DNA of 12,184 nt from a bacterium (GTDB lineage Bacteria > Patescibacteriota > Saccharimonadia > Saccharimonadales > UBA4665), in assembly GCA_021788675.1 (NCBI GenBank), contig JAJYKI010000010.1, positions 1 through 12,184 of the forward strand, given 5' to 3'. The stretch's first letter is position 1. Each line of letters begins with the position of its first letter. The notes under the pieces were generated by a model. That model made no database searches and was not told where the DNA came from. It saw only the letters and a program-made list of their open reading frames with translations. This document shows, one piece after another, positions 1 to 5,591 of the stretch. The position numbers were made by a program, and so were the translations under genes.

Positions 1-426
1 TTGGTCTCTTTTTTTAAGTGTTTGTCTTTTGTCGTACTCTCTTTTTCCTTTGGCGATAGCGATCTTGAGCTTTATGTATCTGCCTTGAGTCAGTAGTTCA
101 AGCGGAATAATTGTTCTGCCCTGTTGCTTGGCCTGTATCATCTGGTCGATTTCCCGTCTTTTGGCAAGCAGTCGCCTGGTTCTGGTCTGATCGCTGTCGC
201 TAATAACAATACCCCTGGTGCCGTTGATGGTCGCATTTAGTAGATACAGCTGATTGTCCTTGATGGTTACATAAGCTCCGACCAGCTGGCCGTGTCCGAG
301 TCTTAGGGCTTTGGTTTCGGCGCCAGTCAGCTCGATGCCCACGACAAAAGTATCGCCGATCGCGTAATCATATCTTGCCCGGCGGTTGACGATTGCCTTT
401 GCTTGGGTAGCTTTCTTCTTGGCCAT
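1..426 (-). CDS. smpB: SsrA-binding protein SmpB (3' end cut by window edge)
   Basis: SmpB binds tmRNA (SsrA) and brings it to stalled ribosomes for trans-translation, which frees the ribosome and tags the unfinished protein for degradation. The visible 142 residues follow the family pattern from the first residue: a basic N-terminus with NRRARYDY (residues 14-21), an ETKALR segment (37-42) matching the family's E-[VT]-K-[SA]-L-R, and the tail signature KGKREYDKR (126-134) followed by KKRD. The family is usually 150-160 residues, so only about 10-15 C-terminal residues lie outside the window. The ATG at 424-426 is the natural start and gives the usual MAKKK opening. The gene lies 32 bases downstream of the glycoside hydrolase gene on the same strand and may be read from it or from a weak promoter in the gap. 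No ssrA gene is visible here. Confidence 0.95.
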   Translation of the reverse strand, partial: MAKKKATQAKAIVNRRARYDYAIGDTFVVGIELTGAETKALRLGHGQLVGAYVTIKDNQLYLLNATINGTRGIVISDSDQTRTRRLLAKRREIDQMIQAKQQGRTIIPLELLTQGRYIKLKIAIAKGKREYDKRQTLKKRDQ

Positions 427-435
427 AATGCCTTA

Positions 436-441
436 ATTGTA
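436..441 (-). promoter_or_regulatory. possible -10 box for smpB
   Basis: On the minus strand the hexamer TACAAT ends nine bases before the smpB ATG. No convincing -35 box is present at 16-18 bases upstream (only CTTAAA-like). If used, transcription would begin only two or three bases before the ATG, giving an almost leaderless mRNA. A weak AAGG lies four bases before the ATG as an alternative ribosome contact. Confidence 0.3.
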
Positions 442-458
442 AAGCATCTTGGTATTTT

Positions 459-1610
459 TTAAGGGTGTTTAAATAAATAGTTGTTGTTCGGTGAGGATTT
501 TTTCGCGAATTCTTGTTTGGCGACATTCCAGAGGCTTGGATCGTGTAGGATTTGCTTGCGGTAGTACCAGTATTCGGCTCCCCAAAGCAATGCATCCTTC
601 ATGCCGGTTGAGCGAGCAAAGGCAAAGCGGTGCCTCAGCCTGGTGGCGTCGAGTGATTGGTTTTGCTCGGCCAGACTGGTTTTAGTAATGGGCTGGCCGT
701 CGGCTGGCCAGGCTTCGGCTTGTAATTCGGCTATGATCATATTTCTGCCCTGATAGATTTCTTGGAGTTCAGCGAGGAATGCGTAATACCAAGCGGGATA
801 GGGATATTCAAGGTAGCGGTGCGTCACATTGGCGTCCCAGACTCTTTTATAGATGGATATGCCATAAATGTCCCCTTCCGGCTTGTTAATAGGTATGCCT
901 ATGGCGTTATTGCTGCGGCTAATGATAATGGTGTGTTTTGAATCAAGACTGGATAGTAGCTTGTCTTCTTGAATTAGTCGGCTGCGGCTGAAGTTATTAC
1001 ATTGACCGAAGCCCTTTAAGAAGTATTCGTTTTCCAGTTGCCAGGCCTCAAGTGCCGGGTTGTTTTTGTAGCGGTCGATCACCCGGCGCATGAAAGACAG
1101 AAGTTGTGGCTCCCAGTTGCTGATTTTATCCTTAGTATTAATCCAGTCTGGAGGATGGCATTCGGGCCAGCGGGGCTGCCTGAGGCCGACGACCAGGATG
1201 ATCTTGGCATGGTAGGCGTTAGCCAGCGCAAATTCCCAGTCTAGTTGAGAGAAATCATACTGATTAGGGGTTGGTTCAATATCCGACCAGTAGCTGGTCA
1301 GCCGGAATTGCCTGACGCCAATGTTTAAGAGCGCTTGCATGGTTTGTTTTGGATTAAGGCCCAGGCTGGCGGCATAGTCCGGTACGAAACTGACGCCGTA
1401 AGTCATGGGCAGCTGTCTTTGGCTATAAATGTAATATTCCCCGGTTCCCCACATCGCGGTCGTGATGATTATTACAAGTATTATTAGGCTGAAACTGAAT
1501 TTTCTTAATCTGTTAGCACCGAGGTAGTGCTTTAGGCTTAGTAAGAACTTTTTAAGTCTAATGGGGTAGAGTTTTAGGCGTGGTTTCGTATATAATAGAA
1601 GTCGCTTCAT
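459..1610 (-). CDS. membrane-anchored glycoside hydrolase-like protein, TIM-barrel (clan GH-A type)
   Basis: Predicted 383-residue protein with a very basic N-terminus (residues 1-37), one membrane helix (about 38-55, FSFSLIILVIIITTAMWG) and a (beta/alpha)8-barrel-like domain held outside the membrane. Barrel landmarks are visible in order: WSDIEP (108-113), LRQPRWPE (143-150), an LENE motif at 192-195 where N194-E195 fits the strand-4 acid/base pair of clan GH-A, IIAE at 292-295 where E295 fits the strand-7 nucleophile, and LLWGAEYW (341-348) like the strand-8 tryptophan. The likely activity is hydrolysis or remodelling of a surface glycan, but the substrate and GH family cannot be read from sequence alone. 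An open frame continues upstream to an ATG at 1709, but that runs antisense through the neighbouring glycosyltransferase. The ATG at 1610 places the basic segment and membrane helix correctly. The start codon shares two bases with the divergent glycosyltransferase start. Confidence 0.8.
   Translation of the reverse strand: MKRLLLYTKPRLKLYPIRLKKFLLSLKHYLGANRLRKFSFSLIILVIIITTAMWGTGEYYIYSQRQLPMTYGVSFVPDYAASLGLNPKQTMQALLNIGVRQFRLTSYWSDIEPTPNQYDFSQLDWEFALANAYHAKIILVVGLRQPRWPECHPPDWINTKDKISNWEPQLLSFMRRVIDRYKNNPALEAWQLENEYFLKGFGQCNNFSRSRLIQEDKLLSSLDSKHTIIISRSNNAIGIPINKPEGDIYGISIYKRVWDANVTHRYLEYPYPAWYYAFLAELQEIYQGRNMIIAELQAEAWPADGQPITKTSLAEQNQSLDATRLRHRFAFARSTGMKDALLWGAEYWYYRKQILHDPSLWNVAKQEFAKKSSPNNNYLFKHP
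1591..1596 (+). promoter_or_regulatory. -10 box upstream of the glycosyltransferase gene
   Basis: A perfect TATAAT lies 12 bases before the glycosyltransferase ATG, inside the first codons of the divergent hydrolase gene. The -35 region is weak (TAGAGT with an 18-base spacer). Transcription starting about seven bases downstream would leave a leader of roughly six bases, with AGAAG as the only weak ribosome-binding candidate. Confidence 0.4.
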
Positions 1611-2472
1611 GCGTAACGAAAATTTCCAAATAAGTATCGTTATTCCAGTATATAACGAAGGTGACAGTTTATCTGCCTGTTTAAAGGCAATCGATAAACT
1701 GAAGACCAAGCCTTATGAAGTGATTGTGGTGGATAACAATTCGACCGATCATTCGGCTGCCGTAGCGCTGAATTATCCTTGGGTAAGGCTGATTAAGGAA
1801 AAGAAACAAGGCGTCGTGCATGCCCGTACTTCCGGTTTTAATGCCGTTACGGGCAATATAATTGCCAGGATTGACGCCGATACTATTTTGCCGAGCGACT
1901 GGATAGACAAACTTAACGCTATATTTAAGAACAACCCTGGTGCCGTTGCTGTCTCCGGCTCGGCGGATTATTACGATTTCGTTCTCCAGGATATAGCTAA
2001 CCGCATCGATCACTGGGCGCGTAATTATCTTGAACGCCGCTTAGGTGACCGTTTGTTTTTGCACGGCTCCAATATGGCGGTGACTAAAGCGGCATGGGAT
2101 AAGGTCAAGGACGGGTTATGCCCGTGCGACGGCCTGCATGAAGATCTCGATTTGGCGATTCATCTGCAGGAGGCTGGCATGAAAGTCATTTATGATGAAA
2201 CCCTGGTGGCCGGTATTTCCTCAAGGCGTATAAGTAACGATTTTTCCAAGTTTGTCCAATATTCCCTGGCCAGTCCCCGTACTTATAAGGCTCATGATAT
2301 CGGGAGGCGGCGCTATATGTTTGCTGTTATCGCTATCGTTTTGGCTTTGTACGCACCCGGACATCTGGCCTATGAAAGCTACGATCCGGAATTGGGCGAG
2401 TTTTCCTTAAAGTACCTGGCTTCATCCAAGTTTCGTAAAAGCCGGACAGATCCGACTATTAACGTAGTTTAA
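1609..2472 (+). CDS. family 2 glycosyltransferase (GT-A fold)
   Basis: A 287-residue family 2 glycosyltransferase that would transfer a sugar from a nucleotide-sugar donor, probably to a cell-surface polysaccharide or glycolipid at the cytoplasmic face of the membrane. The N-terminus opens directly with the first GT-A strand (SIVIPVYNE, residues 9-17), then VIVVDNNSTD (38-47). The metal-binding DXD motif is D89-A-D91 in the ARIDADT segment. The acceptor-side acidic motif is HEDLDLA (177-183). A single hydrophobic stretch near the C-terminus (about 236-250) could tether the enzyme to the membrane. The donor and acceptor cannot be told. The start at 1609 is chosen because the first beta strand begins only six residues in. 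The gene is divergent from a glycoside hydrolase, which suggests a shared role in surface glycans, and its stop codon overlaps the convergent P-loop kinase gene. Confidence 0.9.
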   Translation: MRNENFQISIVIPVYNEGDSLSACLKAIDKLKTKPYEVIVVDNNSTDHSAAVALNYPWVRLIKEKKQGVVHARTSGFNAVTGNIIARIDADTILPSDWIDKLNAIFKNNPGAVAVSGSADYYDFVLQDIANRIDHWARNYLERRLGDRLFLHGSNMAVTKAAWDKVKDGLCPCDGLHEDLDLAIHLQEAGMKVIYDETLVAGISSRRISNDFSKFVQYSLASPRTYKAHDIGRRRYMFAVIAIVLALYAPGHLAYESYDPELGEFSLKYLASSKFRKSRTDPTINVV

Positions 2473-2984
2473 AGACCGAGCAGCTGGTCGATATAAAGTA
2501 GATCAATTGTCGTGCCGTCAATCTTGATCGGCTTTTCTTCGTCGCTAGGCGTTTCAATATGGTTGGACAGATTTTCGAATTCGTCTTCACTCATAGTTGT
2601 AATGTAGCCGTTGCGCTCACGGTGCGTATGATGCAGGGCGCGTTGTTTGGCGGTGGCTTTAGGAGTGGTCATCCATATAACGATAGTTTCGGCGTGATGG
2701 CGCTCGGCGATAGCTTTAAGCAGTTCTCTGTCTGATCGATAATTAAAATTGGTATCGAATATGACGCTTTGCCCTTGATTGAGTAGCGTTTCAGTCTTAG
2801 CGTCCAGTAGCGTATACAGTTGCCGGCTTTCAATCGTGGAATGCGTGGGATTGACGAACATTTTCTGGCGTTCGCGATCGGCCCAGATGTGAATGGCGCC
2901 GGTCTTTTCGGCGATACGTTTGGCGACGGTAGTTTTACCTGCTCCGGGATAGCCTACGAACAGATAGAGTTTTTGCTTGGTCAT
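2469..2984 (-). CDS. small P-loop kinase (AAA_33 / zeta-toxin-like ATP-binding protein)
   Basis: A 171-residue protein with the layout of small P-loop nucleoside- or polynucleotide-kinase-like phosphotransferases. The Walker A is GYPGAGKTT (residues 11-19) straight after the first strand. D36 in IWADRER may position the substrate. VIFDTNF (74-80) fits the Walker B/substrate region, and the basic region around 115-124 (RALHHTHRER) fits a lid. It most resembles proteins labelled AAA family ATPase or predicted kinase; the phosphate acceptor is unknown. It overlaps the upstream lipid kinase gene by four bases (ATGA), so the two are probably translationally coupled, and it has no clear ribosome-binding site of its own. 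The stop codon overlaps that of the convergent glycosyltransferase. A zeta toxin is less likely because no small antitoxin gene sits beside it. Confidence 0.85.
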   Translation of the reverse strand: MTKQKLYLFVGYPGAGKTTVAKRIAEKTGAIHIWADRERQKMFVNPTHSTIESRQLYTLLDAKTETLLNQGQSVIFDTNFNYRSDRELLKAIAERHHAETIVIWMTTPKATAKQRALHHTHRERNGYITTMSEDEFENLSNHIETPSDEEKPIKIDGTTIDLLYIDQLLGL

Positions 2985-3991
2985 GATATAGGTATTCGTC
3001 TTGTATGAACTACTTTTACTTTAGCATCCGGGTTTTTTTCGATGCGGATGGTCGATCCGTTAGGAACCAATAAGTGATCACCGTCTAACTGCATAAAGAA
3101 AGCTTCCTGGTTTTCATAGTAGACAGTCGTAATGTCTGTTTGGCCCGGCCTTATTCTGGGTATCCCTAGAGCAGCCTTGCCGATACCTTGGGCAATGTCT
3201 TTAAAATCGCGTGAATGTAGTTCGCCTATAATCGCCTGTCGGCTAAAAATGTTAGCTTTTGATCCGAATGGCAGCTTGGCCATATGGTCAATGCCGATAT
3301 ATGAATGCTCAATGATTCGTCTGGGGTTGTCGCCATAATTTGACGCCTCAAAAGCTTCAGCGGATTTCGATAGGTTCCAGACCAGTTTCGTTTCTTCCAT
3401 TCTACGTTCTAGCTTAGATAGGTTGCTTGATTTACGCCTATAGTCCGGATTATTTAGTTGATAGGCGGCCAGGCCGGACAGTCCAAAGCCGGCATAACTT
3501 ATAGCCTGATAATCAAAGCTGTCGCCGTCAGGAGTTTCGATGGTAATATCCAGCGTTCTTAGCTTGCCAGTGTTGCCATAAACTAAAGCGTTGATTGGAT
3601 CTTGTTGGTAGAATTTGGTATGCAGTGAATGAGCAAGGTCGCAGGCGTTACCGTTGGCCACAGTGACAAAAATACCTTTGGCTATAATTTTGTCAGCGGC
3701 CAGCAATACGTTATGGTAAGTTCCATCCCCGCCATGTATCGAGTAGTGCCATTTGCCGTCTTTTTCCAGGCTGGCCAACATTTCTGCATTGGCTTCAACG
3801 CTCGGTTCGCTTTCTACGTATATAATCCGGGGTTTTTTAAGCTTATTCGGCCAAAGATATTCCGCATACTCACGTAGACCGTAGGCGTGCTGAACAGCTT
3901 CCTTGTTGGTCGGATTATAAATAATCGCCAGGCCCGTTTCGTTATCGAACGGTACCGGTTGGGGCGTGTCGGATCTAAGGGTTTCAAACAT
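2981..3991 (-). CDS. diacylglycerol kinase family lipid kinase (YegS/DgkB/LCB5-like)
   Basis: A 336-residue member of the DAGK catalytic family, which phosphorylates lipid alcohols such as diacylglycerol using ATP at the membrane's inner face. Visible hallmarks: AIIYNPT at 22-28 (the family's N-P-x-[SAT] strand end), the nucleotide-binding GGDGT at 87-91, a changed GNACDLA at 114-120 where the family normally reads GTGNDFA, SYAGFG at 165-170 before the beta-sandwich domain, and QLDGD at 301-305 near the C-terminus, like the family's Q-[IVL]-D-G-E. The length is slightly above the usual 290-310 residues. In the GTGNDFA position threonine is replaced by asparagine and the spacing is kept (V-A-N-G-N-A-C-D), so substrate or nucleotide contacts may differ. 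It is the first gene of a two-gene unit with the downstream P-loop kinase. The start at 3991 gives the full fold but no Shine-Dalgarno is seen. Confidence 0.9.
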   Translation of the reverse strand: MFETLRSDTPQPVPFDNETGLAIIYNPTNKEAVQHAYGLREYAEYLWPNKLKKPRIIYVESEPSVEANAEMLASLEKDGKWHYSIHGGDGTYHNVLLAADKIIAKGIFVTVANGNACDLAHSLHTKFYQQDPINALVYGNTGKLRTLDITIETPDGDSFDYQAISYAGFGLSGLAAYQLNNPDYRRKSSNLSKLERRMEETKLVWNLSKSAEAFEASNYGDNPRRIIEHSYIGIDHMAKLPFGSKANIFSRQAIIGELHSRDFKDIAQGIGKAALGIPRIRPGQTDITTVYYENQEAFFMQLDGDHLLVPNGSTIRIEKNPDAKVKVVHTRRIPIS

Positions 3992-4014
3992 TTTGGCAGA
4001 TTTAATTAACTAGT

Positions 4015-4043
4015 ATTCTACAATAAAACACTCTAAAAGTCTA
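4015..4043 (-). promoter_or_regulatory. sigma70-type promoter for the lipid kinase / P-loop kinase pair
   Basis: On the minus strand TAGACT (4043-4038, four of six matches to TTGACA) and TAGAAT (4020-4015, five of six matches to TATAAT) are separated by 17 bases. The -10 box ends 23 bases before the lipid kinase ATG. The -35 box falls within the last codons of cobO, so the pair could be transcribed separately from cobO. Confidence 0.5.
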
Positions 4044-4602
4044 TGCCTTTATTGGCTAGAAACTTATCATCGAAATGGTGTTTTAGTTTGTGCATTTCGG
4101 TTGCGATATCGACAAATTCAAGTAAGGCCGGGTTAAAATTGCGTCCGGTTAGACAAAGGCTGGTTTTTGATTGTCGTTTTTTTATCAAGCTGATAATGTC
4201 CTCGTTATTCAAAAGACCGTCGTTAACGGCATTATTAATCTCGTCGCAGATGACCAGATCGTATTTACCGCTACTGGCGCATTTCATAGCGGTTTCGTAA
4301 GTCATTTCGGCGGCTAGTTTATGTTCTTCGGGAGTGACGTCTTTAGCACTTAAGTCGCCGGCATTAAAAAAGCCCTTACCCCCTTTATAAAAGAAAAGCT
4401 TGTCGCCGTATAGAGGTTGGATGTTACGGATAAACTTGTGCTCACTGACTTCCCAGTGTTTGATAAATTGAATGAATGCTACCCGCCAATCGTTGCCGAG
4501 TGCCCGCGACATCAGTCCGACCGATGCGCTGGTTTTGCCTTTGCCGTCGCCGGTATAGACCAGGACGACCGAATCCTTGGTTTTAAAGTCTTCAAATGCC
4601 AT
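4033..4602 (-). CDS. cobO: cob(I)yrinic acid a,c-diamide / cob(I)alamin adenosyltransferase (CobO/BtuR type)
   Basis: A 189-residue corrinoid adenosyltransferase that moves the 5'-deoxyadenosyl group of ATP onto reduced cobalt in a corrinoid, giving adenosylcobalamin-type cofactors in the cytoplasm. The sequence follows the CobA/CobO/BtuR family along its length: the unusual P-loop GDGKGKT (residues 18-24), RALGNDWRVAFIQFIK (33-48), SEHKF (53-57), VICDEINNAVNDGLL (117-131) with the paired acids D120-E121, LTGRNFNPALLE (151-162), and the C-terminal KLKHHFD...KGIDF. The length is normal for the family. No cobalamin synthesis gene, transporter or B12-dependent enzyme is in the window, so the protein may act on a salvaged corrinoid. 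The start at 4602 is supported by the strand-1 position and a possible AGGA ten bases upstream. It lies 48 bases downstream of the unknown 160-residue gene. Confidence 0.93.
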   Translation of the reverse strand: MAFEDFKTKDSVVLVYTGDGKGKTSASVGLMSRALGNDWRVAFIQFIKHWEVSEHKFIRNIQPLYGDKLFFYKGGKGFFNAGDLSAKDVTPEEHKLAAEMTYETAMKCASSGKYDLVICDEINNAVNDGLLNNEDIISLIKKRQSKTSLCLTGRNFNPALLEFVDIATEMHKLKHHFDDKFLANKGIDF

Positions 4603-4651
4603 AGCTTGATTATCCTATAGAATGCGTTTTTAGACTATAGCTTGGATTATC
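4601..4651. repeat. pair of near-identical 14/15-bp direct repeats before cobO
   Basis: On the plus strand ATAGCTTGATTATC (4601-4614) recurs as ATAGCTTGGATTATC (4637-4651), identical apart from one inserted G, 36 bases apart. Two CTATAG palindromes lie at 4615-4620 and 4635-4640. Read on the minus strand, each copy begins with a GATAATC stretch that resembles a -10 box. The first copy starts on the last base of the upstream gene's stop codon and the second runs into the cobO ATG. Function unknown: a duplicated promoter or operator, or chance in an A+T-rich gap. Confidence 0.6.
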
Positions 4652-5133
4652 TAGCTGACTCTGGGAAAGTCGGCTGTCGTATTTTGTTGGGATAGGGTGT
4701 TGTTTAGTGCAAAGTCGGCAAGTTGTATGAGCATGAACGCCCGGTTGCTATGAGTCTTGAGCTTTTCTTTGTCCAGTCCCGGCTTTATGTTCTTGGCGAT
4801 CTCTTCCGCGCGGGCGGCTTGTTCTGGTATTTTGCCTTCATAGTTAGCCATGACTGTCGGATATTTATCGTCGATTGTGTCGTAGACGATACTGTATAAT
4901 TCGGTGTCTCTGACGATAAAGCCAATGTAATTGGCTAATTCCCGATATTTATCGGGGTCAAATGTGTCGAGTTTTTTTAGTATGTCTGGTGGTGGAGTAG
5001 TGGCTTCGGCTTGCGGATCTATCCAGATAGGTTCAAGAATCGTCTTTGCCGCCATCGGGTTGGCAATAATCGAGTCAATGACCTTAGCGCCCAGAGCATT
5101 GAGCTCGATTGGTCGTTGCGTATCTCTTTCCAT
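4651..5133 (-). CDS. hypothetical protein, 160 residues
   Basis: I do not recognise this protein. It is predicted to be soluble and mainly helical, with no signal peptide, membrane helix, cysteine or classic catalytic motif. A proline-rich spot (TTPPPDIL, about 45-52) follows a first helical part and a DPDKYRELANY segment comes soon after. The rest is charged and probably helical (EEIAKNIKPGLDKEKL around residues 109-124). That it is real is supported by the best Shine-Dalgarno in the window (GGGAGGG seven bases before the ATG), a frame that fills the space between its neighbours, and no competing gene on the other strand. It lies upstream of cobO on the same strand with a 48-base gap, so the two may be co-transcribed. 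No function is proposed. Confidence 0.75.
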   Translation of the reverse strand: MERDTQRPIELNALGAKVIDSIIANPMAAKTILEPIWIDPQAEATTPPPDILKKLDTFDPDKYRELANYIGFIVRDTELYSIVYDTIDDKYPTVMANYEGKIPEQAARAEEIAKNIKPGLDKEKLKTHSNRAFMLIQLADFALNNTLSQQNTTADFPRVS

Positions 5134-5140
5134 ATTATTT

Positions 5141-5147
5141 CCCTCCC
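5141..5147 (-). promoter_or_regulatory. strong Shine-Dalgarno of the 160-residue gene
   Basis: GGGAGGG on the minus strand, seven bases before the ATG at 5133. It fixes the start codon and stands out because most genes in this window have weak or badly spaced ribosome-binding sites. Confidence 0.7.
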
Positions 5148-5184
5148 TAATGGTAGGTATATGCTAACAGATAACCTCAAAATT

Positions 5185-5206
5185 GCAGTGTTATTTTTCT
5201 TACTGC
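5185..5206 (-). terminator. weak hairpin after the glutaredoxin gene
   Basis: GCAGT at 5185-5189 pairs with ACTGC at 5202-5206 around a 12-base loop. It lies 27 bases past the glutaredoxin stop, in the 99-base gap 5134-5232. The following minus-strand sequence is only AATTTT, while the plus-strand side has five T. The stem is short, so this is at best a poor terminator. Nothing else was recognised in the gap. Confidence 0.22.
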
Positions 5207-5232
5207 CTTTTTGTGATATGTATCAAATAGTC

Positions 5233-5490
5233 TTAAGCCACTAAATGGTGGGACTGCAATGCCTGATCGATTTTAGGCCGGTCAAACCCGACGATTATAT
5301 CGCCGTCGATGTCCAGGACCGGAATGCCGCGCTGACCGCTTTTAGTAACGGCCTCGATTGCATTATTGTGGTCGGCTTCGACGTCAAGGTCGGTGTAAGC
5401 TACGCCTAATTTATCCAGATATTGCTTGGCGGCATGACAAAATGCGCACCATGTAGCGGTATAGATTTTGACTTGTGGTTTATCTGCCAT
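5233..5490 (-). CDS. glutaredoxin-like thiol-disulfide oxidoreductase
   Basis: An 85-residue protein with a complete glutaredoxin/NrdH-like thioredoxin fold. The first strand VKIYTATWC leads into the redox site C15-A-F-C18, the cis-proline is in GIPVLDIDG (P57), and the GFD turn (68-70) precedes the last helix. It would reduce disulfides or pass electrons to partner enzymes in the cytoplasm. The CAFC site is unlike the CPYC of classic glutaredoxins, and no glutathione genes are visible, so the electron donor could be a thioredoxin reductase, as for NrdH-type proteins. The length is typical for the small class. It is transcribed divergently from the ATP synthase operon from its own promoter. 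The start at 5490 places the first strand after a short MADKPQ lead. Confidence 0.93.
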   Translation of the reverse strand: MADKPQVKIYTATWCAFCHAAKQYLDKLGVAYTDLDVEADHNNAIEAVTKSGQRGIPVLDIDGDIIVGFDRPKIDQALQSHHLVA

Positions 5491-5499
5491 AACCTAGAT

Positions 5500-5529
5500 A
5501 TTTTAACTCATCAAGCCTAAAAATCTCAA
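5500..5529 (-). promoter_or_regulatory. sigma70-type promoter of the glutaredoxin gene
   Basis: On the minus strand TTGAGA (5529-5524) and TAAAAT (5505-5500), each with five of six consensus matches, are spaced by 18 bases. The -10 box ends nine bases before the ATG, so the mRNA would have a leader of only two or three bases. No Shine-Dalgarno is present apart from an AGG too close to the ATG. Confidence 0.65.
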
Positions 5530-5549
5530 GTATGTGTGCTGGTTGGCCG

Positions 5550-5578
5550 TTGCCAATCCGTTAGCGTATCTATATAAT
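5550..5578 (+). promoter_or_regulatory. sigma70-type promoter of the ATP synthase operon
   Basis: TTGCCA (5550-5555), exactly 17 bases, then a perfect TATAAT (5573-5578). It is the best promoter in the window and sits back to back with the glutaredoxin promoter, the two -35 boxes being 20 bases apart. The ATG at 5577 lies inside the -10 box and cannot be on the transcript. The predicted transcription start near 5585 leaves about six or seven bases before the ATG at 5592. Confidence 0.8.
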
Positions 5579-5591
5579 GAGCGAGAAAGTT

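Noticed and set aside
459..1709. Longer hydrolase frame beginning at the ATG at 1709
   Set aside because: The extra 33 residues run antisense through the glycosyltransferase start, and the basic segment plus membrane helix fit a start at 1610.
2474..2489. Small hairpin GACCGAGC/AGCTGGTC as a terminator between the convergent genes
   Set aside because: The stem is about five pairs, lies in coding sequence and is not followed by a T run.
4603..4650. Cobalamin riboswitch before cobO
   Set aside because: The gap is only 48 bases, far too short for a B12 riboswitch, and no B12-box-like sequence is seen.
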